Shown here: one piece after another, positions 18,712 to 28,005 of the stretch
How the letters are laid out: the number at the start of each line of letters is the position of its first letter
Numbering within the stretch: the stretch's first letter is position 1
DNA from: Comamonas sp. BIGb0124
GTDB taxonomy: Bacteria > Pseudomonadota > Gammaproteobacteria > Burkholderiales > Burkholderiaceae_C
Direction: 5' to 3'
NCBI RefSeq assembly: GCF_003752175.1
Contig: NZ_RJVF01000013.1
Coordinates: 310,001-374,000, forward strand
DNA length: 64,000 nucleotides
Made by a program: the position numbers and the translations under genes
The notes under the pieces: generated by a model
The model's input: the letters and a program-made list of their open reading frames with translations, nothing else
What the model was told of the DNA's origin: nothing
Database searches by the model: none

Positions 18712-20338
18712 TTCGTTGTACCGCCGGACCCCGGCACCTGCTCCCGCCTGCATGGAAACGGCTAGGCTGCCGATGGCGGCCCCTTCTGCCGGACTGGGCT
18801 GCGCGCTGCTGCTGGCGCTGGGCCTGGCCGCCAGTCCGGCCCTGGCCGCCTCGGCCCCTGCCGCCGGAACGCCCGCCGCAGACCGTCCGGCAGCTGCGGC
18901 CGGGGCCGGCCACGCATCGCCCCGGCCGTCTCAAGCGTCTTCAGCGTCTGCTGCAGCGGCCTCGCCGGGCGAGACCTTCAGCCACGGTTACTTCGACAAG
19001 GCCCCGGTCTATCGACCTGCGGGCGATCCGCGGGGCGTGGCCCTGGTGCTCTCGGGCCTCGACGGCTGGACGGCGCAGGACCAGGCCCTGGCCGAATCGC
19101 TGCGGACGCAGGGACTTCTGGCCGCCGGCATTGACGTCAAGAAGATGATCGCCAGCATGCGCCGCGACGGCGCGGACTGCCTGGGGCCGCAGGGCGATTT
19201 CGACAATTTCAGCCGTTTCCTGCAGGCCCGCTACCAGCTCAACGGCTATCACCAGCCGGTGCTGGTGGGCAGCGGCCCGGTGGGAGCCGCCCTCGCCTAC
19301 GGCGCCGCGGCGACGGCGCCGGCCGATACGTTCAGCGGTGCGATTTCGTGGGGCCTGGTCTCGACCGATCTCAAGTTGCCGCTCAAGCTGTGCCGCGACC
19401 ATGCGCCCATTGCCAAAGCGCAGCCCGGGCAGGGTCACGTCTACAGCCTGCTGCCGGCCGCCAAGCTCGCCGATCCATGGCTGGTGTTTCCGCAAGCCGG
19501 CGGCGACGCCGCCACCACGGCCCTGGTGCAATCGGTGCCGGGTGCCACGCTCATGCCCGCGGTGGACGGCAACCGCATCGATGCCCTGCTGGCCGACGCC
19601 TACACACGCCTGAGCCCCCATCAGCAAAGCACGGCCGCGCCGCCCGCAGCCGTGAAGGATCTGCCGCTGGTCGAAGAACCGGCCAAGGCGCCCCAGGGCG
19701 AGCACGATCTGCTGGCCATCATGCTCAGCGGCGACGGCGGCTGGGCGGGCATCGACCGCGATCTCTCGGATGCGATGAACCGCGCAGGCATCCCCGTGGT
19801 GGGCTTCGATTCGCTGCGTTATTTCTGGAAGGCCCGAACGCCCGATTCCACCGCGCAGGACGTGGTGCGCGTGATGCGGTATTACCAGTCCCAGCCGCAG
19901 TGGAAACGCAGCCGCATCCTGCTGATCGGCTACTCGCAGGGCGCCGACGTGATGCCCTTCGTGCTCAACCGCCTGCCCGCCGATCTGCGGGCGCAGGTCG
20001 CCACCGCACTGCTCATCGGCATGGGCGACAAGGCCTCGTTCGAGTTCCACGTCACCAACTGGATCAAGAGCAACGACAAGGGGCTGCCCACGCTGCCCGA
20101 GGCCGAGAAGCTGCCGCGCGGCCTGGCCTTGTGCGTCTACGGTGTCGAAGACAAGGAAGCCGTCTGCCCGAAGCTCAACAAGGCGGGCTCGCCCGTGCGC
20201 ATCCTGGCGCTCAAGGGCGGCCATCATTTCGACGGCGACTACGACAAGCTGGCCGGCGTGCTGCTCAAGGCCACCGCCGCACCGCCCATGCTGCCGCAGA
20301 GCCCGGCGGCAGCGGCCGGCGGCTCCACGCCGCCCTGA
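18698..20338 (+). CDS. acvB: VirJ/AcvB-family alpha/beta hydrolase, probable aminoacyl-phosphatidylglycerol hydrolase
   Basis: About 546 residues if started at ATG 18698, which overlaps mprF by 14 bases; ATG 18751 is an alternative with a cleaner signal peptide. A hydrophobic stretch (GLGCALLLALGLAASPALAA) is followed by an Ala/Pro-rich linker. Two VirJ-like regions come next; the second has the catalytic elbow GYSQGAD near residue 411, LSGDGGWAGIDR before it and GGHHFDGDY at the end. In Agrobacterium the lpiA-acvB pair makes and hydrolyses lysyl-phosphatidylglycerol, with AcvB periplasmic. The same order here supports that role. Symbol by family and context; the exact substrate is inferred. 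Confidence 0.82.
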   Translation: MTHPDSLYRRTPAPAPACMETARLPMAAPSAGLGCALLLALGLAASPALAASAPAAGTPAADRPAAAAGAGHASPRPSQASSASAAAASPGETFSHGYFDKAPVYRPAGDPRGVALVLSGLDGWTAQDQALAESLRTQGLLAAGIDVKKMIASMRRDGADCLGPQGDFDNFSRFLQARYQLNGYHQPVLVGSGPVGAALAYGAAATAPADTFSGAISWGLVSTDLKLPLKLCRDHAPIAKAQPGQGHVYSLLPAAKLADPWLVFPQAGGDAATTALVQSVPGATLMPAVDGNRIDALLADAYTRLSPHQQSTAAPPAAVKDLPLVEEPAKAPQGEHDLLAIMLSGDGGWAGIDRDLSDAMNRAGIPVVGFDSLRYFWKARTPDSTAQDVVRVMRYYQSQPQWKRSRILLIGYSQGADVMPFVLNRLPADLRAQVATALLIGMGDKASFEFHVTNWIKSNDKGLPTLPEAEKLPRGLALCVYGVEDKEAVCPKLNKAGSPVRILALKGGHHFDGDYDKLAGVLLKATAAPPMLPQSPAAAAGGSTPP

Positions 20339-20363
20339 CAGCCACCGGCAGGCTGCCCGGCCG

Positions 20364-21713
20364 TCAAGCGCCGGCGCCGAAGCGCGCCGCCCGGTAGGGC
20401 TGGATGTCGATGGCGGGCGAACGGCCGGCCACCAGATCGGCGACGACACGCGCGGTCATGGGCGCCTGGGTCAGTCCCAGGTGGCCGTGGCCAAATGCGT
20501 AGATCACGCGTGCACCGGCCTTCGAGGGGCCGATCACCGGCAGCGAGTCGGGCAGGCAGGGCCGGCAGCCCATCCATGTGCTGCGCGTGGCGGCATCGCC
20601 CACACGCAGGCCGGGGAACAGGGCCTGGCTGTGCTTCAGCAGCGCCTGGGTGCGCCGCGGACTGGGCGGCGCGTCGAGACGGCCGAACTCGACTGTGCCG
20701 GCCACGCGCAGGCCCATGTCCATCGGCGTGGCAAAACACTTGGCTTCGGCCGCCACGACCGGCCGCTTGAGCGCCACGCCACTGTCTTCGAACACGACGT
20801 GGTAGCCGCGCTGGGGCTGCAGGGGCACCCGGTCGCCCAGCTGCGCGGCGAGTCGATGCGACCACGCCCCGGCGGCCACGACGACGTGCTGCACGGTGCG
20901 CGGCCCGTGCGTGGTTTCCACCCGCATCCCCTGATCGGCCTGCGGCTGCAGGCCTTGCACGCGGGCCTGCAGCAGCTCGCCGCCGGCCTGGACCACGGCC
21001 TGGCGCAGGCGCTGGAGCAGGCCGCGGGGATCGGTCACCATGCCTTCGTCCGGCAGAAACATGCCGTGCGTGTATTGCGCACCGACAGCCGGTTCCAGCG
21101 CCTGGATATCGGCCCGCTCGACCGGCTGCATGGCCACGCCGTGGGCCTGCCTCAGGCGCCAGCCGCCGGCGTCCTTCTGTCGCGCCTGCTCGCTGGTATA
21201 GACCTGCAGTTGACCGGTGGCCTGGAACAGCGTGGAAGCGCCCAGCGCATCGGCCAGCTCGCGGTACAGCGCGATCGACGGCGCATTGAGGGCGTGCAGC
21301 GCCGGTGCGATCCGGGCCACCCGATCGGGCGTCGAGGCCTGCAGAAAACGCAGCAGCCAGGGGGCGATGCGCCCTGCGTACTCGGGGCGGATGCTGAGCG
21401 GCCCATCGGGATCGATCAGCCAGCGCGGCACCTGTTTCCACAGGCCGGGCATGCCCAGCGGCACCACCGACCCGGCGCTCACGCTGCCCGCATTGCCGGT
21501 CGAGCAGCACAGGGCCTCGAAATCGGAATCGACCAGGCAGACGGCATGCCCTTGCTGCAGCAGCCGCAAGGCCGAAAGCGTGCCGACGATGCCGGCGCCG
21601 ACCACCAGACAGGTCGCGCGCGGGATGCCTGCCGCAGCAGGCGGATGGCCCGGAGCGGGCGCGGGGGCAACCGACGGCCCGGGAACGGCGGAAAAGCCAG
21701 GAGAGTCTTGCAT
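20364..21713 (-). CDS. FAD-dependent D-amino-acid dehydrogenase-like oxidoreductase (DadA family)
   Basis: A 449-residue DAO-fold flavoprotein. About 30 Pro/Ala-rich residues precede the FAD-binding motif CLVVGAGIVGTLSALRL. Other landmarks are CCSTGNAGSVSAGSVVPL, GMVTDPRGLLQRLR, VVVAAGAWSHRLA and the C-terminal GCRPCLPDSLPVIG with FGHGHLGLT. DadA oxidises D-amino acids to 2-oxo acids and passes electrons to the respiratory chain. The start at 21713 is the first ATG with a plausible length; its Shine-Dalgarno is weak. No alanine racemase is nearby, so substrate preference is uncertain. It converges with acvB across 25 bases. Confidence 0.82.
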   Translation of the reverse strand: MQDSPGFSAVPGPSVAPAPAPGHPPAAAGIPRATCLVVGAGIVGTLSALRLLQQGHAVCLVDSDFEALCCSTGNAGSVSAGSVVPLGMPGLWKQVPRWLIDPDGPLSIRPEYAGRIAPWLLRFLQASTPDRVARIAPALHALNAPSIALYRELADALGASTLFQATGQLQVYTSEQARQKDAGGWRLRQAHGVAMQPVERADIQALEPAVGAQYTHGMFLPDEGMVTDPRGLLQRLRQAVVQAGGELLQARVQGLQPQADQGMRVETTHGPRTVQHVVVAAGAWSHRLAAQLGDRVPLQPQRGYHVVFEDSGVALKRPVVAAEAKCFATPMDMGLRVAGTVEFGRLDAPPSPRRTQALLKHSQALFPGLRVGDAATRSTWMGCRPCLPDSLPVIGPSKAGARVIYAFGHGHLGLTQAPMTARVVADLVAGRSPAIDIQPYRAARFGAGA

Positions 21714-21808
21714 ACGACCGTCACCATACACGCAGCCGGGGTATGCGGCAGGCCTCGACCACGCGAAGGGGATTCGGATCACCATACTTTCGTACTCGCC
21801 ATGGCGAT

Positions 21809-21837
21809 TTGTGGCACCGGGCAAAAGGTGCTAATTT
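21809..21837 (+). promoter_or_regulatory. Candidate sigma70 promoter for the 79-residue protein gene
   Basis: TTGTGG at 21809-21814 and TAATTT at 21832-21837 with a 17-base spacer, ending 21 bases before the start codon. Confidence 0.4.
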
Positions 21838-21858
21838 GGGGCTGAGAGGTGCACGCTT

Positions 21859-22098
21859 ATGACTATTGACTACCGTTCCGGCCGCTTCGACGTGGTCACG
21901 GCCGATGCCCAGCAAGCGCCCATCGGGCTGATCGACCACGACACCTTCATCCGGGCACGACAGGGCAGCCAGCCGATGTTCCGGCTCGATGGCGACGAAG
22001 TGTATTCACTGGCGGGTGCCCTGCTGGGCTTCGCCGACGACGATGGACTGGTGCTCGACGCCAAAGGGCGCAGGCTGTTCCTGATCCGCATCAAGTAA
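21859..22098 (+). CDS. Conserved-looking small protein of unknown function (79 residues)
   Basis: Starts at ATG 21859 after an AGAGG-like site. The 79-residue product has no membrane segment or signal peptide. The second half alternates short beta-like strands with Asp/Gly turns (FRLDGDEVYSLAGALLGFAD, then DDGLVLDAKGRRLFLIR). This resembles small repeated-strand beta domains, in which a strand of the type D-G-x-x-V-Y is followed by a second such turn. It has its own candidate promoter and a terminator about 120 bases downstream, so it seems to be a single-gene unit. Function unknown. Confidence 0.6.
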   Translation: MTIDYRSGRFDVVTADAQQAPIGLIDHDTFIRARQGSQPMFRLDGDEVYSLAGALLGFADDDGLVLDAKGRRLFLIRIK

Positions 22099-22215
22099 GG
22101 GGTCGACTCCGATCGTCCAGGCCGATTGGGCGGCCGGGCATCGCCGTGTTTTCGGCGCCCGTTCATTCTTCTTGTTCGCGACTTCGTTTTTTAATCCGGC
22201 ATTCACGCCGACGAC

Positions 22216-22251
22216 GGCCCGGGAGTTTCAGCTCGCCGGGCCATTCTTTTT
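22216..22251 (+). terminator. Candidate rho-independent terminator
   Basis: Stem GGCCCGG/CCGGGCC (22216-22222 with 22236-22242), a 13-base loop and the T-rich tail ATTCTTTTT. It would end rightward transcription from the 79-residue gene before the kdp promoter. It overlaps the end of the small leftward gene proposed next. Confidence 0.5.
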
Positions 22252-22338
22252 CCGGGTGAAATACCGAAGCGCCTGGACCAAAACAAAAAACACCACCGCG
22301 ACAAATACGATATCCCACACGACGTGCATCATGGCCAT
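22228..22338 (-). CDS. Possible 36-residue single-pass membrane protein, divergent from kdpA
   Basis: On the minus strand ATG 22338 opens 36 codons and ends at TGA 22228. GGAGA lies 5 bases upstream in a good position. The product has one hydrophobic helix (VVWDIVFVAVVFFVLVQAL) followed by a basic tail (RYFTRKKN), the positive-inside layout of small inner-membrane proteins. It is divergent from the kdp operon, with the candidate KdpE operator between them. It is not KdpF by position, since KdpF is encoded just before kdpA on the same strand. A chance frame cannot be excluded at this length. Confidence 0.45.
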   Translation of the reverse strand: MAMMHVVWDIVFVAVVFFVLVQALRYFTRKKNGPAS

Positions 22339-22413
22339 TCTTCTCCGAGACAAGGCCCCACCGGGCGTCCGGAAGGCATGCCGTCATTCTCCTCAAGCGC
22401 CTTGCCGGCCGGC

Positions 22414-22468
22414 GTAAAAAGTGCGTAAAAAACGCGTGCCCTGAAACCACCTTTTACGCACTTTTTAC
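22414..22468. promoter_or_regulatory. Perfect 17-bp inverted repeat, candidate KdpE operator
   Basis: GTAAAAAGTGCGTAAAA (22414-22430) and its exact reverse complement (22452-22468) are separated by 21 bases. Each arm contains two direct TTTTAC-type half-sites 11 bases apart on one strand. This resembles the T-rich, directly repeated site that KdpE binds in E. coli, which is likewise followed by a GC-rich stretch. It lies 147 bases before kdpA and 76 bases before the small divergent gene, so one element could control both. The KdpE assignment is inference from position and sequence type. Confidence 0.6.
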
Positions 22469-22505
22469 GACGCGCCAGCGTCCCCCGCAGCACACTGCCT
22501 CCGCT

Positions 22506-22547
22506 GGCCGATATCGGCCGGAAACAAGGCCCGGGTTTCAAAACCCG
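22506..22547. promoter_or_regulatory. Two palindromes in the kdpA leader
   Basis: GGCCGATATCGGCC at 22506-22519 is a perfect 14-base palindrome. CGGGTTT/AAACCCG at 22532-22547 is a 7-bp dyad with a 2-base centre. They lie between the candidate KdpE site and the kdpA start and may be further binding sites or leader structure. Confidence 0.3.
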
Positions 22548-22614
22548 TTCGCCCTGTCCCCGACAAAAGGGTATGGGCCGGCCTTGTATTCATTGATTTC
22601 AATGGAGTGGCGTG

Positions 22615-24408
22615 ATGCTGCAGTTTATTTTCTTGATGGGGGCGATTCTGTTGCTCTCATGGCCGCTGGGCCGCTATATGGCGGCGGTGATGCGGGGCGG
22701 GCCGATGCGGTCCGATTGTCTGTTCCGATGGATCGAGCAGCCGGCCTACCGGCTGATGGGCGTGCGGCCCGGCTCCGGCATGAGCTGGCGCGGTTACGCC
22801 TTGGCTTTCGGGCTCAGCAACGCCGTGCTGCTGGGCCTGGTCTGGGCGCTCTTCATGCTCCAGGCCGGGCTGCCGCTCAATCCCGACAACGCGCCGGACA
22901 TGCGCTGGGACCTTGCGCTGCACACGGTGATTTCGTTCCTGACCAACACCAACCAGCAGCACTACTCGGGGCAGGCCCAGTTGTCCTACCTCTCGCAGAT
23001 GGTGGGCATCGTGACGCTGCAGTTCCTCACCCCCGTGATGGGCCTGGCCATGGTCGCCGCCACGCTGCGCGCGCTGTTCGGCGGCCGGGCGCGCATGCAG
23101 GCCGACCCGATGCCGGAGAGCGGCACGCGGGACGCGGCCGGCGAGCAGGCCCGCCCCGCCGCAGCGGTCGAGGCCGATGTGGGCAACTACTGGGTCGACG
23201 TGGTGCGCGCCACCGGCCGCATCATGATCCCGCTGGCACTGGTGGGCTCGGTGCTGCTGACCGCGCAAGGCGTGCCGGCGACGCTCGAGGCCGGCCCCAC
23301 CGTCCAGACGCTGGACCCGTCGGCGCAGGTCGGCGCCACACCGGCTGCCGCCCAGAAGATTCCGCTGGGCCCCGTGGCACCCATGGTGGCGATCAAACAA
23401 CTGGGCAGCAACGGCGGCGGCTGGTACGGCCCCAACAGCGCGGTGGCCCTCGAGAATCCGACACCGGCCTCGAATTTTCTCGAGCTGCTGGCCATCGCCC
23501 TGGTCCCGGTCGCCGTGATCATGATGATCGGCCCGTTCACCGGCCGCCGGCGCTTCGGCCTGATGGTGCTGGGCACCATGCTGTGCATGTCGGTCGTCTC
23601 CGCTGCGGCCACGTTGTGGACCGAGTCGTACGCGGCTGCCGGCCAGTCGGTGCTGGCCATGGAGGGCAAGGAGGTACGGCTGGGCGTGGAGAGTTCGGCC
23701 ATTTGGGCCTCGCTGACGACCCAGGTCAACAACGGCTCGGTCAACATGATGCACGACTCTGCGGCCCCGCTGACGGGCCTGACGACCCTGGCCAACATGC
23801 TGATCAACGCGATCTGGGGCGGCGTGGGCTGCGGGCTGCAGCAGTTTCTGGTCTACCTGCTGCTGGCGGTTTTCATTGCAGGCCTGATGACCGGTCGCAC
23901 GCCCGAGCTGTTCGGCCGCAAGATCGAGGCACCCGAGGTGCGGCTGCTGGCAGTGCTGGTGCTGCTGCAGCCATTCGTGGTTCTGGGGCTGACGGCACTG
24001 GCACTGGCCGTGCCGGGACTCGCCGGCAACTCCAATCCGGGCTTTCACGGCATCAGCCAGGTGCTCTACGAGTACACCTCGGCGTTTTCCAACAACGGCT
24101 CGGGCTTCGAGGGCCTGGGCGATGCCACGCCGTGGTGGAACCTGTCCGCATCGGCCGCACTGCTGCTGGGCCGCTACCCCGCCCTGGTGCTGCCGCTGGC
24201 CATCGCCGCGTTGCTGGCACGCAAGCGGCAAGCCCCCGAAGGCCCCGGCACGCTGCACATCGAAACCCCGACGTTTGCGCTCACGCTGATCGGCATCGTG
24301 GTCATCCTGACCCTGCTGCAGTTCATGCCGGTGCTGGCCCTGGGCCCGATCGCCGAACACCTGTCGCTGGCCCATCCGGCCTCGACGCAGCCCTTGGCTC
24401 AACCTTGA
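22615..24408 (+). CDS. kdpA: Potassium-transporting ATPase subunit A (K+-selective pore)
   Basis: A 597-residue, K+-channel-like subunit of the Kdp P-type ATPase. Start ATG 22615 with GGAG at 22604-22607; a GTG one codon earlier is possible. The four selectivity-filter-like repeats are visible: [10 protein letters not shown] (110-119), [24 protein letters not shown] and [12 protein letters not shown]. It is about 40 residues longer than the E. coli protein, mainly in the loop after the third helix (residues ~150-190, Ala/Glu-rich). No kdpF-like frame was found immediately upstream. Confidence 0.97.
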   Translation: MLQFIFLMGAILLLSWPLGRYMAAVMRGGPMRSDCLFRWIEQPAYRLMGVRPGSGMSWRGYALAFGLSNAVLLGLVWALFMLQAGLPLNPDNAPDMRWDLALHTVISFLTNTNQQHYSGQAQLSYLSQMVGIVTLQFLTPVMGLAMVAATLRALFGGRARMQADPMPESGTRDAAGEQARPAAAVEADVGNYWVDVVRATGRIMIPLALVGSVLLTAQGVPATLEAGPTVQTLDPSAQVGATPAAAQKIPLGPVAPMVAIKQLGSNGGGWYGPNSAVALENPTPASNFLELLAIALVPVAVIMMIGPFTGRRRFGLMVLGTMLCMSVVSAAATLWTESYAAAGQSVLAMEGKEVRLGVESSAIWASLTTQVNNGSVNMMHDSAAPLTGLTTLANMLINAIWGGVGCGLQQFLVYLLLAVFIAGLMTGRTPELFGRKIEAPEVRLLAVLVLLQPFVVLGLTALALAVPGLAGNSNPGFHGISQVLYEYTSAFSNNGSGFEGLGDATPWWNLSASAALLLGRYPALVLPLAIAALLARKRQAPEGPGTLHIETPTFALTLIGIVVILTLLQFMPVLALGPIAEHLSLAHPASTQPLAQP

Positions 24409-24421
24409 GGAGCCCCGAATC

Positions 24422-26461
24422 ATGGAACACAACACTTCCGTCGTCGAACGTCCGGCTGCCCGGCGGGCCGAGCCCTCGCCGTGGGGCAGCGCCCTGCGCG
24501 ACGCCGTGCGCAAACTGTCGCCCCGGCACATGGCCAGGAACCCGGTCATGGCGGTGGTCTGGCTGGGCACGCTGGTCACCGGCGCCGCCACGGCGGCCGG
24601 CCTCGCCACGCCGGGCTTTGGCTGGAGCGTGACCTTCACCTTGCTGGCCACGGTGCTGTTCGGCAACTTCGCCGAGGCGCTGGCCGAATCGCGCGGCCGG
24701 GGCCAGGCGGCTTCGCTCCGCCGCGCCCGCCGCGACCTCATAGCCCGCCGCCGCATCGGGGCCGGACAGGAGGAAAGCGTGTCGGCCGCCCTGCTGCGCC
24801 CCGGCGACGAAGTGCTCGTCGACGCCGGCGAGACCATTCCCGCCGACGGCGAGATCGTCGAAGGACTGGCCAGCATCAACGAATCGGCCGTCACCGGCGA
24901 ATCGGCCCCCGTGCTGCGCGAGGCCGGCACCGACCGCTCGGGCGTCATCGGCGGCACCCAGGTGCTGTCCGACCGCATCGTGGTGCGGGTGACGGCCGAG
25001 CCGGGACAGAGTTTCCTCGATCGCATGATCGCGCTGGTCGAAGGCTCGAACCGGCAGAAGACGCCCAACGAGATCGCGCTGGGCCTGCTGTTGATGGTCA
25101 TGACGGCGACCTTCCTCATCGTGGTGGTGACGCTGCCTTTCATCGGCGCCTTTGTCGGCGTGAAGGTGAACGTGGTGATTCTGGTGGCGCTGCTGGTCTG
25201 CCTGATCCCGACGACCATCGGCGGACTGCTGCCGGCCATCGGCATCGCCGGCATGAACCGGGCGCTGCAGGCCAACGTGCTGGCCAAGTCGGGCAAGGCG
25301 GTCGAGGTCGCAGGCGACATCGACGTGCTGCTGCTCGACAAGACGGGCACCATCACCCATGGCGACCGTCAGGCCACGGCCTTCCATGCCCTGCCCGGCG
25401 TGGACCCGGCCATGCTGGCGCAGGCCGCGCTGCTGTCGTCGCTGGCCGACCCCACGCCCGAGGGCAAGTCCATCGTGCGGCTGGCCCGTGAACAGGGGCA
25501 TGACCTGCAGGAGCCGGCCGGGGCCGACTTCGTGCCGTTCACGGCGGCCACGCGCATGTCGGGCGTCGACCTGGCCGGCGGCGAGGCCATCCGCAAGGGC
25601 TCGGTCGATGCCATGACCGACTGGCTCGCCGCGCAGGGCATCGCGGTGCCCGCCGATCTGCGCGCCTGCGCCGACCGGGTGGCGCGCCAGGGCGCAACGC
25701 CGCTGGTGGTGGCGCGCAACCGGCAGGCGCTCGGGGTGGTCGAGCTCTCGGACGTGGTCAAGCACGGCATCCGTGAACGTTTTGCACGGCTGCGCGAAAT
25801 GGGCGTGAGGACGGTGATGATCACGGGCGACAACCCGCTCACGGCAGCGGCCATTGCGGCCGACGCCGGTGTCGACGACTTCGTCGCGCAGGCCCGCCCC
25901 GAAGACAAGCTGGCCCGCATCCGCGCCGAGCAGGCCGGCGGGCGGCTGGTGGCCATGGTGGGCGACGGCACCAACGACGCGCCCGCGCTGGCCCAGGCCG
26001 ACGTGGGGCTGGCCATGAACACCGGCACGCAGGCCGCCAAGGAGGCGGGCAACATGGTGGATCTCGACAGCGATCCGGCCAAGCTGCTGGCGGTGGTCGA
26101 GATCGGCAAGCAGCAGCTCATCACGCGCGGCGCGCTGACCACGTTCTCGCTGGCCAACGACGTCTCGAAGTACTTCGCCATCCTGCCGGCGCTGTTCGCC
26201 GCCGCGATTCCGCAGATGGCGGCGCTCAATGTGATGCAGTTGCACAGTCCGGCCAGCGCCGTCATGGCCGCACTGGTCTTCAATGCCCTCGTCATCCCGC
26301 TGCTGATTCCGCTGGCGTTGCGCGGCGTGCGCTTCAAGCCGGCCTCGGCCACCGCACTGCTGCGCAACAACATGCTGGTCTACGGCGTGGGCGGCGTGCT
26401 GCTGCCCTTCGTTGCCATCAAGCTGCTCGACATGGCGCTGGTGGCGCTGTTCGGTCTCTGA
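24422..26461 (+). CDS. kdpB: Potassium-transporting ATPase subunit B (P-type ATPase)
   Basis: The 679-residue catalytic subunit that hydrolyses ATP to drive K+ uptake. It has the actuator motif [11 protein letters not shown], the phosphorylated aspartate Asp306 in DKTGTITHG, and the hinge [20 protein letters not shown] polar 30-residue N-terminal tail precedes the first helix, and the C-terminal helices end in [20 protein letters not shown]. It lies 13 bases after kdpA. Confidence 0.97.
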   Translation: MEHNTSVVERPAARRAEPSPWGSALRDAVRKLSPRHMARNPVMAVVWLGTLVTGAATAAGLATPGFGWSVTFTLLATVLFGNFAEALAESRGRGQAASLRRARRDLIARRRIGAGQEESVSAALLRPGDEVLVDAGETIPADGEIVEGLASINESAVTGESAPVLREAGTDRSGVIGGTQVLSDRIVVRVTAEPGQSFLDRMIALVEGSNRQKTPNEIALGLLLMVMTATFLIVVVTLPFIGAFVGVKVNVVILVALLVCLIPTTIGGLLPAIGIAGMNRALQANVLAKSGKAVEVAGDIDVLLLDKTGTITHGDRQATAFHALPGVDPAMLAQAALLSSLADPTPEGKSIVRLAREQGHDLQEPAGADFVPFTAATRMSGVDLAGGEAIRKGSVDAMTDWLAAQGIAVPADLRACADRVARQGATPLVVARNRQALGVVELSDVVKHGIRERFARLREMGVRTVMITGDNPLTAAAIAADAGVDDFVAQARPEDKLARIRAEQAGGRLVAMVGDGTNDAPALAQADVGLAMNTGTQAAKEAGNMVDLDSDPAKLLAVVEIGKQQLITRGALTTFSLANDVSKYFAILPALFAAAIPQMAALNVMQLHSPASAVMAALVFNALVIPLLIPLALRGVRFKPASATALLRNNMLVYGVGGVLLPFVAIKLLDMALVALFGL

Positions 26462-26487
26462 CCGCCCATGAACAGGAGATCCCCATC

Positions 26488-27189
26488 ATGACTCTGCCGA
26501 TTTCAAAGACGATCCCGATGCCCGAGGCACTGTCCTCGGTGCAACCCACGACCCCGCCCGCGACCGCCCCGTCTGCCCCGGGCCTGCACGACGGCGGTGC
26601 CCTGCGTGCCTCTGCCGTGCTGGCCGTGCTGTCGCTGGCCCTGATCGGCCTGGGCTACAACCTGGCCGGTGTCGGCCTGGGCCAGTGGCTGTTCCCGCAC
26701 CAGGCCAACGGCAGCCTGGTGCAGGCCGCCGACGGCCGGGTGATCGGGTCGGCCCTGGTGGCCCAGCCTTTTGCCGATGCGCGTTATTTCATGCCCCGCC
26801 CATCGGCCGCAGCCTTCGACCCGATGGCGGCGGCGGGCAGCAACCAGGCCCGCAGCAACCCCGACCTGCCGGCGCGTGTGCAACTGGAGACCGACACCGT
26901 GGCCCGGCGCGAGAACATCGCCCCCGCTCAGGTGCCGCGCGATCTGGTCACTCAGTCCGGAAGCGGCCTGGACCCGCACATCGGCCCCGAAGCCGCCGAG
27001 ATCCAGGTCGAACGTGTGGCCCGCGCCCGCGCCGTGCCGCCGGCGCGGATCCGCGAGCTGCTTGCGCAGCACATCGAACGGCCCTGGCCGCTCTCGCCGG
27101 GCGCGGCACGCGTCAACGTGCTGTTGCTCAACGCGGCGCTCGACCAGCACCTGGCACCCTCGCCTTCTGCGGCCGGCGCGAGCCGGTGA
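26488..27189 (+). CDS. kdpC: Potassium-transporting ATPase subunit C
   Basis: A 233-residue KdpC, the periplasmic-facing subunit that stabilises the complex and raises K+ affinity. A Pro-rich ~35-residue N-terminal extension comes before the single membrane helix (VLAVLSLALIGLGYNLAGVG). The conserved segments are VIGSALVAQPFADARYFMPR, SNQARSNPDLPARV, and DLVTQSGSGLDPHIGPEAAE, with VNVLLLNAALD at the end. E. coli KdpC is about 190 residues, so both ends are longer here. Confidence 0.95.
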   Translation: MTLPISKTIPMPEALSSVQPTTPPATAPSAPGLHDGGALRASAVLAVLSLALIGLGYNLAGVGLGQWLFPHQANGSLVQAADGRVIGSALVAQPFADARYFMPRPSAAAFDPMAAAGSNQARSNPDLPARVQLETDTVARRENIAPAQVPRDLVTQSGSGLDPHIGPEAAEIQVERVARARAVPPARIRELLAQHIERPWPLSPGAARVNVLLLNAALDQHLAPSPSAAGASR

Positions 27190-27196
27190 GCCAGAC

Positions 27197-27700
27197 ATGA
27201 ATCCAGACATCCGCCATTTCCTGGCACCCGAAGATGTGCTGCTCGACATCGACGCACCGCACTTCGATGCCTTGCTCGGTGTGCTCGGGGCACACATCGA
27301 ATCCCGCCACGGCGTCGCGGCACAGCACGGCCACGCCATCCTGGCCCGTCGCGAAGCCCTGTCGTCCACTGCCATCGGCGCCGGGGTGGCGATTCCTCAC
27401 GCACGGCTCGACGGACTCGCCCGATCCAGCGCGATCTACGCGCGGCTGACCCGACCGCTGCCGACTTCGAGCTACGCCACGCCCGACGGCATCGCGCTGC
27501 GCCATGCGATGGTGCTGCTGGTGCCGCAACCCAAGAATCAGCAGCACCTCGACTTGCTGGCCACCATCTGCCGGCTGTTTTCCAGCCGTCGGCTGCCCGA
27601 CGCCCTGCTCGCCTGCAACGGCCCCGCCCAGGTCCTGGCCTTGCTCGGCCACTGGCATGTCCAGTCCGATCCATTCTTACTCGGGGGGACCATGCCATGA
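27197..27700 (+). CDS. PtsN-like EIIA protein encoded inside the kdp operon
   Basis: A 167-residue PTS EIIA domain of the nitrogen-type (PtsN) family. The phosphorylatable histidine is His68 in GAGVAIPHARL, matching the active-site context of PtsN. The start at 27197 is 7 bases after kdpC. In E. coli, unphosphorylated PtsN binds KdpD and raises kdp expression and also inhibits TrkA, so a dedicated copy here probably links PTS phosphorylation to potassium control. This role is inferred from location. The last ~15 residues (VQSDPFLLGGTMP) extend beyond the family core. Confidence 0.85.
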   Translation: MNPDIRHFLAPEDVLLDIDAPHFDALLGVLGAHIESRHGVAAQHGHAILARREALSSTAIGAGVAIPHARLDGLARSSAIYARLTRPLPTSSYATPDGIALRHAMVLLVPQPKNQQHLDLLATICRLFSSRRLPDALLACNGPAQVLALLGHWHVQSDPFLLGGTMP

Positions 27701-28005
27701 GATCGGCACATGACATCTGCGCCGGCCTGTTCGTCGATGCGCAGCAGATGACGTTTGCGGCCACCACCGAACAGGGTGCAATGGCAGAGGCCGGTTTTCC
27801 CGTCACGCCGGTGGGCATCGCGGCGCTGCGGGCGTGCCTGCAGCACGAACGGCCTCAGGTGCGCCTCGCCGTCGCGGGCCGCGACGCCGTCGAGATCGCA
27901 CTGGCGCTGTGCCGCGGCGAGGACTGGCATGTCTATGTGCTGGCGCCGCCGGGCCGGCAACCTTCTGCAGCCGAACTCGCACGGTTTGCACGGAGCGCGG
28001 ATTGA
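27697..28005 (+). CDS. Unknown 102-residue protein of the kdp operon
   Basis: The ATG overlaps the PtsN-like stop codon (ATGA), a sign of translational coupling. The product is a soluble alpha/beta-like protein with no signal peptide or membrane helix: GLFVDAQQMTFAATTEQG, VTPVGIAALRACLQHERPQV and ALALCRGEDWHVYVLAPPG. The first strand ending in Asp, and a second D-W-H-V-Y-V strand, suggest a small nucleotide- or ligand-binding fold, without a recognisable motif. Function unknown; operon membership suggests a part in Kdp control. Confidence 0.65.
   Translation: MRSAHDICAGLFVDAQQMTFAATTEQGAMAEAGFPVTPVGIAALRACLQHERPQVRLAVAGRDAVEIALALCRGEDWHVYVLAPPGRQPSAAELARFARSAD

Noticed and set aside
16069-18753. 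An 894-codon frame opposite mprF
   Set aside because: Antisense shadow rich in Gln/His/Arg; mprF on the other strand has clear family motifs throughout.
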